Part shown: positions 1 through 14,368 of the stretch, in pieces | How the letters are laid out: each line of letters opens with the position of its first letter | How positions within the stretch are numbered: the stretch's first letter is position 1 | NCBI GenBank assembly: GCA_900088475.1 | Contig: FLMG01001439.1 | Coordinates: 1 to 19,655 of the forward strand | Direction: 5' to 3' | From: Hyphochytrium catenoides | Taxonomy: Eukaryota > Sar > Hyphochytriomycetes > Hyphochytriales > Hyphochytriaceae | DNA: 19,655 nucleotides | Notes under the pieces: model-generated | Told to the model about the DNA's origin: nothing | The model's database searches: none | Seen by the model: only the letters and a program-made list of their open reading frames with translations | Position numbers and translations under genes: made by a program

Positions 1-351
1 TATTGACCGACAAGGCTAATACGTAAAAGCCCTTTATTTTGTTCGAACCCCATATCTCATCCTGAGGTTTCCATAACTATAGCGCGGATCGTTTTGCCAA
101 GGACCGTTGTTGAGCGGTTTTAAAGGGCTCTTTCACACGGAAAGAGTTACCCCAGTAGTAGTCTCCAGTTATTTGTCATTTAGTTATCATTCGTTTGGGC
201 CATCCTCCTGTCCTCCTGCTTGTAAATATAAGAGTAGTGCAACGTTATGACAGTGAATGAAGGGCCTTCTTATCTGTACAACAGTTACGACTGTACGACG
301 AGAGCTGTGGCGTCTCTGTGCATATCCTCCACCAGCAGCAGACAATAATGC

Positions 352-369
352 GATGATGATGATGATGAT
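352..369 (+). repeat. (GAT)6 trinucleotide microsatellite
   Basis: Six perfect GAT units lie just before the duplicated segment. They are not in a recognised coding frame. Confidence 0.9.
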
Positions 370-376
370 TCTTACC

Positions 377-660
377 TTCTTCTAACTCATCTAGCGTGTC
401 CCTCTACTAGAAAAAGAATACTCCTGGCAGCCGAAGCGGTGAACGACCAGATGCCGAGCCTTGCGTAGTACTTATTATGAGGAGGAGGACTAGTATGAGT
501 CTGCCTAGACGACAGACAGAGTACCTTCTAACTCATCTAGCGTGTCCCTCTACTAGAAGAAGAATACTCCTGGCAGCCGAAGAGGTGAACGACCACATGC
601 CGAGCCCTGCGTAGTACTTATTATGAGGAGGACTAGTAGTATCGGTCTGCCTGCTGGACA
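377..660 (+). repeat. Two-copy direct duplication, period about 156 bp
   Basis: A segment beginning near 377 recurs near 533 with few changes. Shared landmarks are TCTAACTCATCTAGCGTGTC, then CTCCTGGCAGCCGAAG, then GCGTAGTACTTATTATGAGG. The core match covers roughly 380-490 and 535-635. Weaker resemblance (GACTAGTA, then TCTGCCT) follows in both copies. Differences are mostly single bases plus triplet gains or losses in the GAGGAG runs. This looks like a recent local tandem duplication. No terminal inverted repeats or transposase are visible, so it is not called a mobile element. Confidence 0.85.
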
Positions 661-1172
661 CAGATAGTGGTCTCTATAAAGAAGGGCCAGCCAGGGAGGA
701 CTAGCTAACTTTGAAGGATAATAGATGATAATAACCTCCAAGAAGAAGGTTATCTTGACGTTACTTCTTCTGCCTGTTGGTCCAACTAATAAAAGGATGG
801 AAAGGGAGGAGCTGCAGCAGGCCTCATCACCAGGTATTTATTGCACAATAATTACTCCTCCTGATCAAGTCAAATGCTACGAATATATTGTTGTTTGGTG
901 TTGCTTGGCTGTTGTCAAGAAGTGGGCGACCTAGTAGGAGCAGCAAGCGGACAACAGCAAGATAGAGAAGATTCCTCGTCGCAGAAGCAGTAAACTAAAG
1001 CAAGGACTGGCAACGTTCAAGTATGTGGTAAGGGCTCCGTCTATCCGGTTGTGGCTATTCCTCCTTTTTTACGCTAGTTGCCTAATGTTGACGACTTATT
1101 TATCGACTGCCCTACTATGATAGTAAACAATCTTCCGGTAGTCACCCATAATAGATAATCATGGTCGTACGG

Positions 1173-1480
1173 TTACTCTCTCCCTACTGTTATAATGTCG
1201 TCCTTGACACGCAGCAATGCTCCGCTGTCTTCTTGATGCTTGGCTGGTACGGTGGTGAGAGAGCTCTTTGCCTTCTTCTCTTTGTATTCGAGCTCCTTCA
1301 TCCTCCTCGTCGGCGGCCTACCTCCGAATCTCTTCTTCTTCGTCCGTTCTGTATGGCAGCAGAAGCCTCCAGCTAGTACCAGCAGCAGCGACAGCGCCAA
1401 CGCCGCTATGATGACGACGCTCTCACCCTTTCTCCCAGAAGGATTGCTTTTTTGCCTGCCGCGGCGGCGATTCACAGCTG
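1173..1480 (-). CDS. Possible 3' exon of a single-pass membrane protein gene
   Basis: On the minus strand an open frame of about 100 codons ends at TAA at 1173. It reads as a basic stretch, then a hydrophobic span (SVVIIAALALSLLLVLAGG), then Cys-Cys-His and a strongly basic stop-transfer sequence (RTKKKRFGG). A charged tail of about 55 residues follows, ending in IITVGRE. That is the layout of a transmembrane helix with a cytoplasmic tail. A plausible acceptor (TTAACCAG) lies just upstream at about 1482, and there is no in-frame ATG, so this would be a last exon. I could not find convincing upstream exons. The trinucleotide-rich surroundings could produce such a frame by chance. No family is recognised. 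Confidence 0.3.
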
Positions 1481-2440
1481 GTTAAGTCATGGAGGAGGGA
1501 GCAAAAACAACAAGTAGACAAAGTGATGATGATGGTGGTGGTGCTTAGGGCGGGGAAGGATGAGCTGAATGAAGAAGAAGCTGGACGGTAAAGGAGAAGA
1601 AGAAGTTGGTAGTGCTGGTGCTAGTGAGATGCCACGCCACGAGCATATACTATCCCGCGGCAAGGCGCTGCGGCGGGCCGAGGAGCGAACAGTTATTGTC
1701 AGGAGATTAATCAGAAGAAGAGAACAAACCGAACCTAGCGAGATCTTCCTCTACTACAGGGATCATTAGCAACAAACGATGGAACGATATCCTCCACCAC
1801 GCCCGCCGTTGCCGCCGCCCAGCAGCAGCATCGCATTAAGGAGGAGAGAAATCCTGTTGCTACCATCATCGTCCTTCTCGCTTGGTTTTTGTTGTGCACG
1901 CAAATACGAAGAAATAACAGCAAGAAGCAAGCAAGGAAAGAAGAACGGTCAAAAAAGAAAGGCGAGAAGAAGACATCAGTAGGATGATGAAGATAATAGT
2001 AGCAACAAAGTATCATCATTATGAGACAGCAGCAGCGAGCGCCGCTGCCGTGCCGCTGCCGCGCAGCAACAGCAGAAGATAGTAGTAGATAGATAATAAT
2101 AACAAGATGAGGAGGGTCCATGCTCGTTCATCATTATCTATACACATCATCATCATTCCACAGCCTTAGAATCAAGTCATCTCTTCATCTAAAGCTCTAT
2201 CATTCATCAGCAGGGCAGCAGCACGCCTTCGCTCTACGAGACTATCTTCTTCATCATCTTTGGCTGTCGTCGTCGTCTTCGCCTTCGTCTTCTTCTACCT
2301 CCGGCCGCTCTGTCTTCCTCCTCCGATCCCGCCACACATCAGCATTAGAGTAAAGGGCAAGAAAAGAGCCATCTATCTCTTGGCCAGATGCTTGATGACG
2401 CGCAAGCACGTTCTTTGGCAGGAGTCCCCAGACATATTTA

Positions 2441-2870
2441 GGCGTTGTATTTTGTAATATGCTATGTAAATGTTCAGATTAGCCCCAGATTCTAGGCAAA
2501 GCATGGATATCATTCCGAATATAGTGAAAGCTCCCTCCATGTTGGAGCATCTCATCAAAAGTGTGCCCTCAACGAAAAGCAGGGGAAACGTCGAAATCCG
2601 GTCTAAGATAGGCGCATCTTCGATGTGCAACTGGTAGGTTTTGGCTGCATCTTTCGAATAGCGATTGTGGGGGAGTTCTGTCTGTGGTTGTGGTGGTATC
2701 ACAAGGCATTCAAGGAACTGTCCCTTAACTTTTTCCTAAAACGCCATTTTGACCGTACCGGCTATCTCAGAGGAGGGCATTGCACTATGGCGGTTGGTTC
2801 TGTTGAGGAGAATCCAGGAGCTCACGGGGTAACGTTAACCAAACGAGACAGAGCGTAGGAGAGATACGGT
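2441..2870. other. Non-repetitive island with a 55-codon ORF
   Basis: This segment of ordinary base composition sits between triplet-rich and purine-rich DNA. The plus strand holds an ATG-started frame at 2470-2637 (55 codons; begins MFRLAPDSRQ, ends SSMCNW). A possible donor, GTAGGT, overlaps its end at 2634. The minus strand is also open for about 109 codons across 2373-2702. Neither product resembles a family I know, and I found no matching downstream exon in phase. It may be a relic, a short exon or non-coding. Confidence 0.25.
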
Positions 2871-3430
2871 TCTATTAGATGTGGTTAAAGGGAAGAACGG
2901 CCCTGTTCTGAAGCGAGAAAGAGATGCTGAGAGATAGACCACTGTGAAATGGAAAGAGAAACAGCCAAGCGAGACAGAGGCAAAAGACAGAAAGCGGAGA
3001 GGTACAGATAGAGAGACACAGCGAGAGAGAGAGATCATGGAACAGCAAAAAGAACAGAAGAGAGAGAAAGAGAGAGCGAGGAGAGAAAGAGAGAGAGAAA
3101 GAGGAGAAAGAGAAGAGAGAGAGGACGTGAGGGGAAAAAAGCGGGAGGAAAGAGAGAAAGAGAGAGGAGGACAGAAAGCTGAAAACGTATGTGGGTCTTC
3201 TTGCGAGACCGATGACAAATAATGAAAGAGATACCACAAACGATTAGACAGAGTGGACCGAGAGATGTGAAGCTGGTATTATAATTGCTAGAGGTTGAAG
3301 GAGGTGGACACAGAGTCAGAGGGAGTGCAGAGAGATTTTGTGGGCGAGACAGAGCGATGTTGGAGGAGCGGTTGAAGGCCCTTATGTACAAGGAGGCGGT
3401 GGCCGTTTACTTTCTTCGCATTCGCAGGCC

Positions 3431-3488
<58 letters not shown>

Positions 3489-4100
3489 GAGAGAGAGAGA
3501 GAGTGGGAGAAAGAAAGTAACGATAAAACATAGATAGCATAGGAGAGGAGACCAATTCTTCTACACGGATCCTGCCAGGAGAGAAAAGAGAGAGAGAGAG
3601 AAAAGAGACCAAAAGAGAAAGAGAAGACGTGGAGAAGAGGAGGCAGGTGGCACTATTGCGTGTCCACATCGTGGCCGCTGGATCCCTCTCATCAACATCA
3701 TCAACAACAGAGAGAGAGAGATGGGTTGCACTGGCTTTACACTGTGGAAGAGACGAAGAGGCAGAGCAAGTCAGGGTGATCGAGAGGTTGCAGCTGGCGC
3801 TTATTAGCACCACGATAAAGGACAAGAGGGAGACAGAGAGAGAGAGAGAGAAGGAGAGAGAGAAGAGACGAGAGACGAGAGACAAAAGCAGAAATAGATC
3901 AGAAAAGCGGCAGGTTTCGGGAGGGGCAGAAGCCTTCGTTGTGTCGCTTCAGACAAAAGCTTGACAGCTTTAAAGCCCATCTTCCTCTTCTGAACAAAGA
4001 GAAAGGAGAACGACAAGAATCTTCTGCTTTATCTACCATGCAGACAGAGGAGATGAGCCTGGGCACTAAGCATTAAGAACTAACTGCCAGGAGAGAGAGA
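2871..4100 (+). repeat. Purine-rich (GAGA) low-complexity tract
   Basis: About 1.2 kb in which the plus strand is dominated by A and G, with many GAGAG blocks broken by short mixed segments. Every frame gives Arg/Glu repeats on the plus strand or Ser/Leu repeats on the minus strand, so the long open frames here are compositional artefacts. It lies directly upstream of the kinase gene. Confidence 0.85.
3433..3472 (+). repeat. (GA)20 microsatellite
   Basis: Twenty uninterrupted GA dinucleotides, followed by interrupted GAGAG blocks to about 3502. It is the longest perfect dinucleotide run I see in the window. Confidence 0.95.
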
Positions 4101-4270
4101 GAGCTTGAGCTGCGTGGTAAGACTGAAGAGTCCACTTGAAGACGCGCATCAGCTTCCGCTTCCACGCGCAGTGCATCTCAATCAGAAGACTATCGGCTGT
4201 TCTCTCTCCTTTTTCTCTCTCTCGTGGGCGCGCCTTCGCTGTAAGGCACCGGTTCCTCCTCTTCTGAACT

Positions 4271-8075
<3,805 letters not shown>

Positions 8076-8376
8076 AAAGGCAGCTACTTCTGTGTTCCCA
8101 ATTTTTCAAATCTTCTTGCTCCTTCCTTCTTGTTTGATGGTGCGTTGGATGCACTATCCGCGGACTTGAGGCCATCCGCACAAAATTTTGTGTCCTACAA
8201 TCTCACTGCTTGTGACAGCAGTGGGCTTTCTTGCTATTCTTAAAACTACTTCAAACACGCTCACAAATAAAGATGGGCGCCACGATAAAGTGCCAGTTAA
8301 ACCATCAACTAGCAAGCGGTGGGTTTCGTTCTCAGAGGGAAGCTCTGTGTGCAATCGTATGGGAGGCTCCACACCT
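8076..8376. other. Convergent 3' spacer between genes 1 and 2
   Basis: 301 nt separate the stop codon of the kinase gene (plus) from the stop codon of the coiled-coil gene (minus). The sequence is mixed, without GA/CT repeats. Open frames crossing it on the plus strand (8188-8460) overlap the last exon of the minus gene and look like chance. Both 3' untranslated regions must fit or overlap here. Confidence 0.7.
8266..8271 (+). promoter_or_regulatory. Possible polyadenylation signal (AATAAA) for gene 1
   Basis: A canonical AATAAA lies about 190 nt after the kinase stop codon, on the coding strand. It is the only perfect copy I see in this spacer. Whether this lineage uses AATAAA is unknown. 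Confidence 0.3.
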
Positions 8377-11300
8377 CTAACGTTGTTGGGCCCTCCATTC
8401 ACAGCTTATTTGAAGAACTTCATCTTCAGGTTTGTAAATCACCTCCTATGGAAAGAATAGCCCTACTTAGCTTTGGTCAACCATCTGTGACGAGACCAAC
8501 AGACTGCGCTTACCGCTGTCTCTCCTGGAGCCAGCTCCTGAGAGAAATTATCGGGCTTAATATTTGTGATTACCTGATGAAGAATAATGTCGATATCACG
8601 TCAAGGTTCCATCTGTGGGGCCTATGTCTATAAGCGATAACAAAACGATATTTTTACCTCCGGCATTTGTGACAAGTTGCAGGACCGCCTGCGAGGCTCC
8701 AAGGGTAGAGCAATAAACTCCTCCCGGCTCTTTGAAGGCTTCTCCAAAGTTGGGAAGAGCCGCTGAAAGGTCATTCTACGTAACGAATATTAGACGTGTG
8801 TGCCATTCAACCGAACCTCAATGAAAGACTATGCGGGATCAAAGCCAAACACTACCGCCGATCGTGGAGCTGCACTCTGATAAGTAAATATGGATACGAA
8901 AGGTTGCAGCACTTTACGCGCCTTACCTCCTTATCCCTTCTAAATGTAAAGTCATCTTTTTCCATGATGAGAACTCCTGCTCCGAGCTCTTGCTCGCCAT
9001 CGAGGTGAACATCTTCTGGATTTTTCTCTTGGTCGTTTGAGCATCGCGATCTAGTGAAGAAGCAAGGCAGAGATATGCAGATCAGCTAGACTGGGGAGGA
9101 GTCTTAGCAAACCTGCAATATGATGCAATCTCACCGGCATTATTGGAGTCTGCAATGAAGCGCTGAAGGGGGTAAGTAGAATCCACCAAGCTTTCTTGGT
9201 CCTTGAAGAGCTTGGCATGTTGTGCCTCCAGCGCGACGATGCGTGCCCTTTGTTCATCCTGACTGACGGAGGGGGCTAAGCCACTCTCTGCGTCATGGCG
9301 GGAAAGCACTAAATAAGAATTTGGACCAGTACAAGACTCGAACCGGAATGTCAGCAGGTAACTCTTAGAGGCCAATCAGGACGGCTTTGAAGAGCTACAC
9401 GAAGCTAGTGGCCCTTGAGACTCTAGAAGGAGGGGTTCTCACCTAGTTTCTTCGAAGCGGCCAAGGTCTCCTTTTGCATAGCGATGAGGGCTTCCATCTT
9501 GGCCTTCTTCTCCTTGATCTCCTGCTGTCTGGCTTCCTTATCTTCTTGTGCCCGCTGTACCCAGGTGACACAATGCAACGAACGTCGGCAAGCTGTCAAA
9601 GGAGCAGCAGAGATAAAGCATGTGAACCGCATTCCACAACCTGCAGCTTAGCTTTAAGCTCTTGATTCTTGCTTACAAGGGCATTGAGTTCGCCCTCTAG
9701 CTGATTTAGCTCCCTAACCACCACAAGCGCAATCATAGAAGGGCACTTAGTTGATCTCCCATATGATAAAATGTTATGGCGTGGAAGGACCAACCTCTTT
9801 TTCTCTTCAAGCTGTTTCTTAGCCTTGTTCACCTCTGCTAAACCTTGCCTAGGTGGGAGAAAAATGACTAAGAGGCTAGATGCAGTAACTCTCGGGGAGG
9901 AGGCTGCCAAGGAAATCAACGGCCCTGCTACCCAGCACATTGGAAGCGTTTTGCTGAGATATCCAGAGGGGATTAGCAAAGAGACGGAATAGCTAAGTGA
10001 AATGCAGCCCAATGGAGGAAAGCTGACATCAGAATAAGACTTTTAGATCTCTAGTACCTTTTGGCTAGAGCTAAAGCGTTCTCGGCATCTCGATATTCCT
10101 TCAGGGTCTCTGTTATCAGCTGGGCCACCTCCACCGGTCGCTTCACTACCTGCTCACAACGTCAGTGAAGTGGGCAGGATCTCAGCCAATCCGGATAAAC
10201 ACTCAGACGTGGAAAGGCTCTGTCCTCTATGCGCCCGTGCAGAAAGCAAAGAGTTGGGCCCATTCCAGAGCCTAGACATTCTAGAGGCCATAAAGGCTAA
10301 AAGGTACAGAAACAGCTTACCAGCTTTCTCTCGACTGTAATGGCCAGCTCTCCTTCTGGTATATCAGCGAAAATGTCACAGATTTCATCAAAGGTCTTTC
10401 CTTCAACACTTTCCAGGTTAACCTGCTTTAGCACATCTCCCGGCTTTAGAACCACGGGCCCTACGGGCACAAAATCCTCCCTGACTTCACTAATAACCAC
10501 TCTAGATTTGCCATTACTGTCCTGATGTTCAATCTGCAGGTGGGCGCCAGAACTGTTCTTCATCAGTGCTTGGCGGATGGTCTGAATGTAGGATTTAGTT
10601 CTCCAAACAGAAGGTGGTCGGCGACTGTTAGAAGTAACGGAGCTTATTGTCTCTTGTCCAGTTTGCTCTGAGTCGTTGTTCTCTTCGACGAGATCCTCTT
10701 GGTCGTTATCTTGGTTCTCTTGAAAGGCAGAGTCCTCCCCAGGTGGGTCGGAATCGGAAGCAGAGGCCGGTTTGTGTCTCTTGCCAGGTTGTTGTTCGAA
10801 GCAAGGGCTCGGTGGTCTCTTTTCGAGAGAAGACACAGCCTTCTCACCTTCTCCAGGTTGCTTCTCCGTCTGAAAACAGTTTAAGCAATGGTGTCACCTC
10901 AAGGAAAATGTCCGGAACACCGGTCCCAGGAGGGCAACGAAGGAGAATTTCGAAGCGACCCACTTGATCATCAAGCCAAGAACCTCTTCTTCCTTCTCTT
11001 ACTCTAACAGAGGTCGTCTCGGCTATAACTTCTTTTTTTCTCTCTAATCCTGGCTGCTTCTTAGACCCTGACCACAAGAGCTATTCCCTCTTTTCAAGTC
11101 ATCTCCCTCTTTTGGCACTTTAATCTACACTCTATTGATAGACGCATCTCCGAAACACCCTAGCATTCCACTTCAACTTAGGGCACCGCCTCTACAGCAG
11201 CCCTTACCTCTGCAAGTATTTCATTTTCAAGGGCGTCCAGTTCAACCTGAATCAGCTTCTTGATCTCCGCTTTCCTGCTATCCAATGCTGCGTGTCCTAA

Positions 11301-12445
11301 TTTCAGTGCTTTCTAGAAGGGAGAGGAATCATAAAAAAATAGTGGAATCAGTAAAACGTAGTTCAATCTTGATAAGAGAGAAAAGTTAGAGCGGCCTAGG
11401 AAACATAGCATAGGAAGAATGAGGCTAGTTCGCCAAAGAGAGGAGGGTAAGCAGGTGAGCTATAAACTCTCTCGGCAAGAGAAGGACTTCAGTGAAGAGA
11501 CTTCAGCCATGGTAAAGGCATTTCAGGGCCGAACCTCCACGTAACGTCGAATCTCCTTGGTAGAAACCTCCTCATTCGTGGGGTTTCGCAGAAACGTCCG
11601 TATGGCTTCCCGGATTTTTTTCTCTGATTGTTCTTTCGAGTCCCGTACTCCTTCTGCCATGCACTCAGCTTTTTCCATTATCCTACTTGAGGCTGCTGGG
11701 GACTTGGACCCCAAGTTAGCCAGTGAAGATGTCCCACTCGGGTACTCACTTCGCGACGCGACACCGGAGGCCTCCGCACTGAGATGCCTCGTGGTTGGAG
11801 AAGCTGCAAGCCTATCTGCTCCGCTACCGGCATGACCTTTGTAATCTCCTGCCTCAACAGACATACTGGAGCTATCAGTAACCGAAGAGCCACCGCTGTC
11901 CAATACTCCATCCTTTGTAGGCGGATCGACTTGCGCGGGCTCCTCTGGCGGCATGTTGACCTCCTGCGAGTTTTCTTTTTCCTTCAAGTTTGCAGTTGCA
12001 GGAGCTGCGTGTCCGAGTCCGCTTTTGTTTTTCGCCTTGGTATGAGCCTCCGCAATGCTGCCTGACTGGACTACATGGGCTTCCGCGTCTCCATTCAATT
12101 CTTCCTGAACTTGCCTACAGATTGTGAGAATAATGGCCTTGACGGGGTCCAATGATTTTAGAGGGAGGTTCATGTTTGCCTTGATAGAGACGTGGAACGT
12201 GAGAGACGCTAGCATGTGAATTTATCCGTAAACAGGTGGTCCGCACTAACCTCCATCATCCGCCGGATTTTGGTTGTCGAGATCTCGTTACTTGTCAATG
12301 ACTGGAAGACCTTCTCCACTTCCCGCCGCAAGACTGCATCGTCTGCCGCTGTTCCGGCTAGGAAAGTATGACAGGATGTTAGCTCTAACATATTCGACAG
12401 AGTAAGTCCTTCAGCTTCAAGAGGGAACTTACTGGGTACCCACAT
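8377..12445 (-). CDS. DEK_C-like / PDZ-like / coiled-coil protein, about 810-830 residues
   Basis: Exons, 5' to 3' on the minus strand: 12445-12251, 12179-11535, 11312-11208, 11059-10898 (or -10964), 10869-10321, 10149-10058, 9848-9795, 9713-9641, 9554-9443, 9308-9135, 9050-8927, 8775-8658, 8537-8514, 8445-8377. Phases agree throughout. Two DEK_C-like helical units (about 33-65 and 252-280) end in RRMME and RRYVE. Between them is a Ser/Ala/Pro/Glu-rich linker. A possible basic nuclear signal (PGKRHKP) and an acidic stretch follow, then a PDZ-like domain (about 478-552) with VVLKPGDVLKQVN and a C-terminal AITVERKL strand. A Lys/Glu-rich coiled coil of about 210 residues precedes a short C-tail. 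It is probably a nuclear or cytoskeletal scaffold; no named orthologue is recognised. The start is uncertain: an alternative first exon (ending near 12445, donor GTACCC) has no ATG. The acceptors at 11060 and 8776 are also tentative. Confidence 0.8.
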
Positions 12446-13031
12446 CCTTCTTATGCGTCTTAGTAGATGCTTTTCTGCCTAGTTCAGCCAAAATCTGCTG
12501 CCGGTCTTCAAAAACCGTGGATATATCGCTGCGGCCACACTGAGAGCTTAGCTATGACGAAACGAATCGGCGGCTGGGTGCCTTCTATAAACTATAAACT
12601 ATAGAGCAAAAGGACTAATGAGAGGATAGCACCAGTACCAATAATAAGGGCCCCACAAACTCTCCTTGAGGTTATTGTCCTGCCAGAAAAGAGTTCTGAT
12701 TTACGAAAAGAGTTCAGACTTCAGACGCAATTTCGATCTCGCGCCAAAATTTATCAAGTTTTAGAAAACATCCATTTTGCAATCATTTGTAATTCCTTCA
12801 AGTACCAGCCCAACGATTGTATAGCGAACTACTTGAAAGATAGCAATAATGTTATTTATGACTTGTCGTTCTTATAACTTGTGAATAACTAGTTCCTACT
12901 TACAAAAGGCATAATTAAGTACTTGTACTTCCAATCACACTGTACTAACAAAGGCACTCGAAGCTGTTTGAAGCTGAACTCGGGCTGTCATCATCAGCAA
13001 ACCTCTCGGTTACTCTCTTTCTATAGAAATG

Positions 13032-13051
13032 TTAGGGTTAGGGCTAGGGTT
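13032..13051 (+). repeat. Interstitial telomere-like repeat (TTAGGG type)
   Basis: Two perfect TTAGGG units are followed by a third with one base changed (CTAGGG) and a trailing TT. It is a short, isolated block with no longer array around it. Confidence 0.85.
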
Positions 13052-14334
13052 CACCTCGCTGCTCGCTCTGCTCTTTCTTTATCTTCTGGCCGGATCAAGT
13101 GAATGGAGACGGAGTAATGTTAGAGTAAAAGAAAGAGGTTTTTGATCACCGGCCGATTAAGAAGGCACTGAGAAAAGTGCAGGTGGGGAACCTAGATATG
13201 ATCTATCATAGGGACCATCTTCTGCTCTTGTACATCGCCAAGAGCTGTCTAATCAAGTGATAAGTCAAATAGTGCACGCACATCGCGTTCCACAGCAAAT
13301 GTAAGATCTGCGCTACTCCTATTTCTACAAAAAATCGCACCCTTCAAGACGTGCACCCGCGGCTGAGCCACCATCATAGGACTTTCACACTGGAAAAGGG
13401 GGACGAAGGATCTGGCGGGCAGATATTTACTGCACGTTTGGTTCTCGAAGAATCGCAGCCGCCATCATATTTGGAAAGATACATGCATAATAACGAAGAA
13501 GGACATTGTTGAGCAAGGGAAGGCTGGGTGGATCGAGGAATAGCTTCAGAGCGGGTGACTAAAGAAATTGCTTTATCCAGAACGGCAAAGACACCACCAA
13601 AGTAGAAGGAGAAAGGATCATGGCTGGGCCCACAAGAGCAGCGGTAACGAGCATCCAAAGTCGCGGAGAAGACAGAACGCGATTGTTGGTTACATTGTCC
13701 CTTCCTAATAACTTCATATTCTCTCTAATATAATAACCAATAAGAAGGAATAAAGCAAGAAGACGACGAAGCGGAGGAAGAAGAAGGGAAAGATAGAAGA
13801 AGGAGAAGAAAGAAGGAAAAATGAAGAGACAAGAGCTAAGAAGTCTGTGGACTGTTCAATAGCTGTCATCTGGGAAGATCTCTTTCTCTTTCTCTTCTTC
13901 CCTCATCATCATCAACAACTGGCAGCAATGAAACAAATGAAAGCTTCCTGGACAGTGACGTCTTCACCAATTCCCCTGCTTTTAGCTGTGGAAAGAATAG
14001 GAAACGTATATTGCCTCGCCTGAATCTTTCCCTGAGGGCTACATTCGGTACCTTATTTTTGGGTTCGATCGCATACCGCTTCCATATTATTATGAGCCAA
14101 TGTTAGGGATCATCACAGTTAATGTCCTGCCCCAGTAATACAGTTTGGTTACCGCTGATAACGGTGATCACAGAAATGCATGGAAACGTACAAAAAAGTC
14201 GGCGGAGGAGCAGCGGTCGGCGCCGCGCGCGGAAGCTGGAGATCATTATGAAGCGATCTTCAGGCCAGGAGCCAGGATCAGCGTGGAGACGGGAAGAGAG
14301 AGAAACAGAGACAGCCAGGCAAGAAAAGAGAGAG

Positions 14335-14337
<3 letters not shown>

Positions 14338-14365
<28 letters not shown>
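14338..14365 (+). repeat. (GA)14 microsatellite
   Basis: A perfect GA run within a wider purine tract (about 14290-14400) upstream of gene 3. Translations across it are Arg/Glu or Ser/Leu repeats and are not taken as coding. Confidence 0.9.

Positions 14366-14368
<3 letters not shown>

Larger units (their letters stand above)
1..2440. other. Spacer rich in trinucleotide runs, no confident gene
   Basis: This stretch has many short runs of GAT, AGC/CAG, AAG and CTC triplets. They give open frames on both strands, but most of those translate to low-complexity peptides. I see no conserved domain, tRNA or rRNA. Two items inside it are listed separately: a direct duplication around 377-660 and a possible transmembrane exon on the minus strand at 1173-1480. 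The far left end (1-350) is more mixed in composition and could be the tail of something outside the window, but nothing in it supports a call. Confidence 0.5.

Noticed and set aside
2790-2830. Peptide GSVEENPGAHG in a plus-strand frame, resembling a 2A ribosome-skipping motif.
   Set aside because: The invariant final Pro is Ala and the preceding Asp is Ser. The frame has no ATG-led gene around it and no viral or retroelement domain nearby.
2835-3885. Several long open frames giving Arg/Glu or Ser/Leu repeats.
   Set aside because: They follow directly from GA dinucleotide composition, are open on both strands at once and contain no domain.
8188-8633. Plus-strand open frames after the kinase stop codon.
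   Set aside because: They lie opposite the last exons and introns of gene 2, lack domains and are not needed by the kinase model, which ends soon after its hydrophobic motif.
9051-9134. Gene 2 frame read through 9134 to a stop at about 9082.
   Set aside because: A GTGAGA donor at 9134 and a TTCTTCACTAG acceptor at 9051 in matching phase continue the coiled coil for another 41 residues.
9320-9350. GGTTCGAGTC on the minus strand, like a tRNA T-loop.
   Set aside because: No matching acceptor stem, D-arm or anticodon arm can be drawn. It lies within an intron of gene 2.
13374-13658. 94-codon minus-strand open frame, a possible small gene or a first exon of gene 2.
   Set aside because: It starts with TTG rather than ATG and has no recognisable domain. 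It is over 900 nt from the next gene 2 exon, far more than any other intron there.
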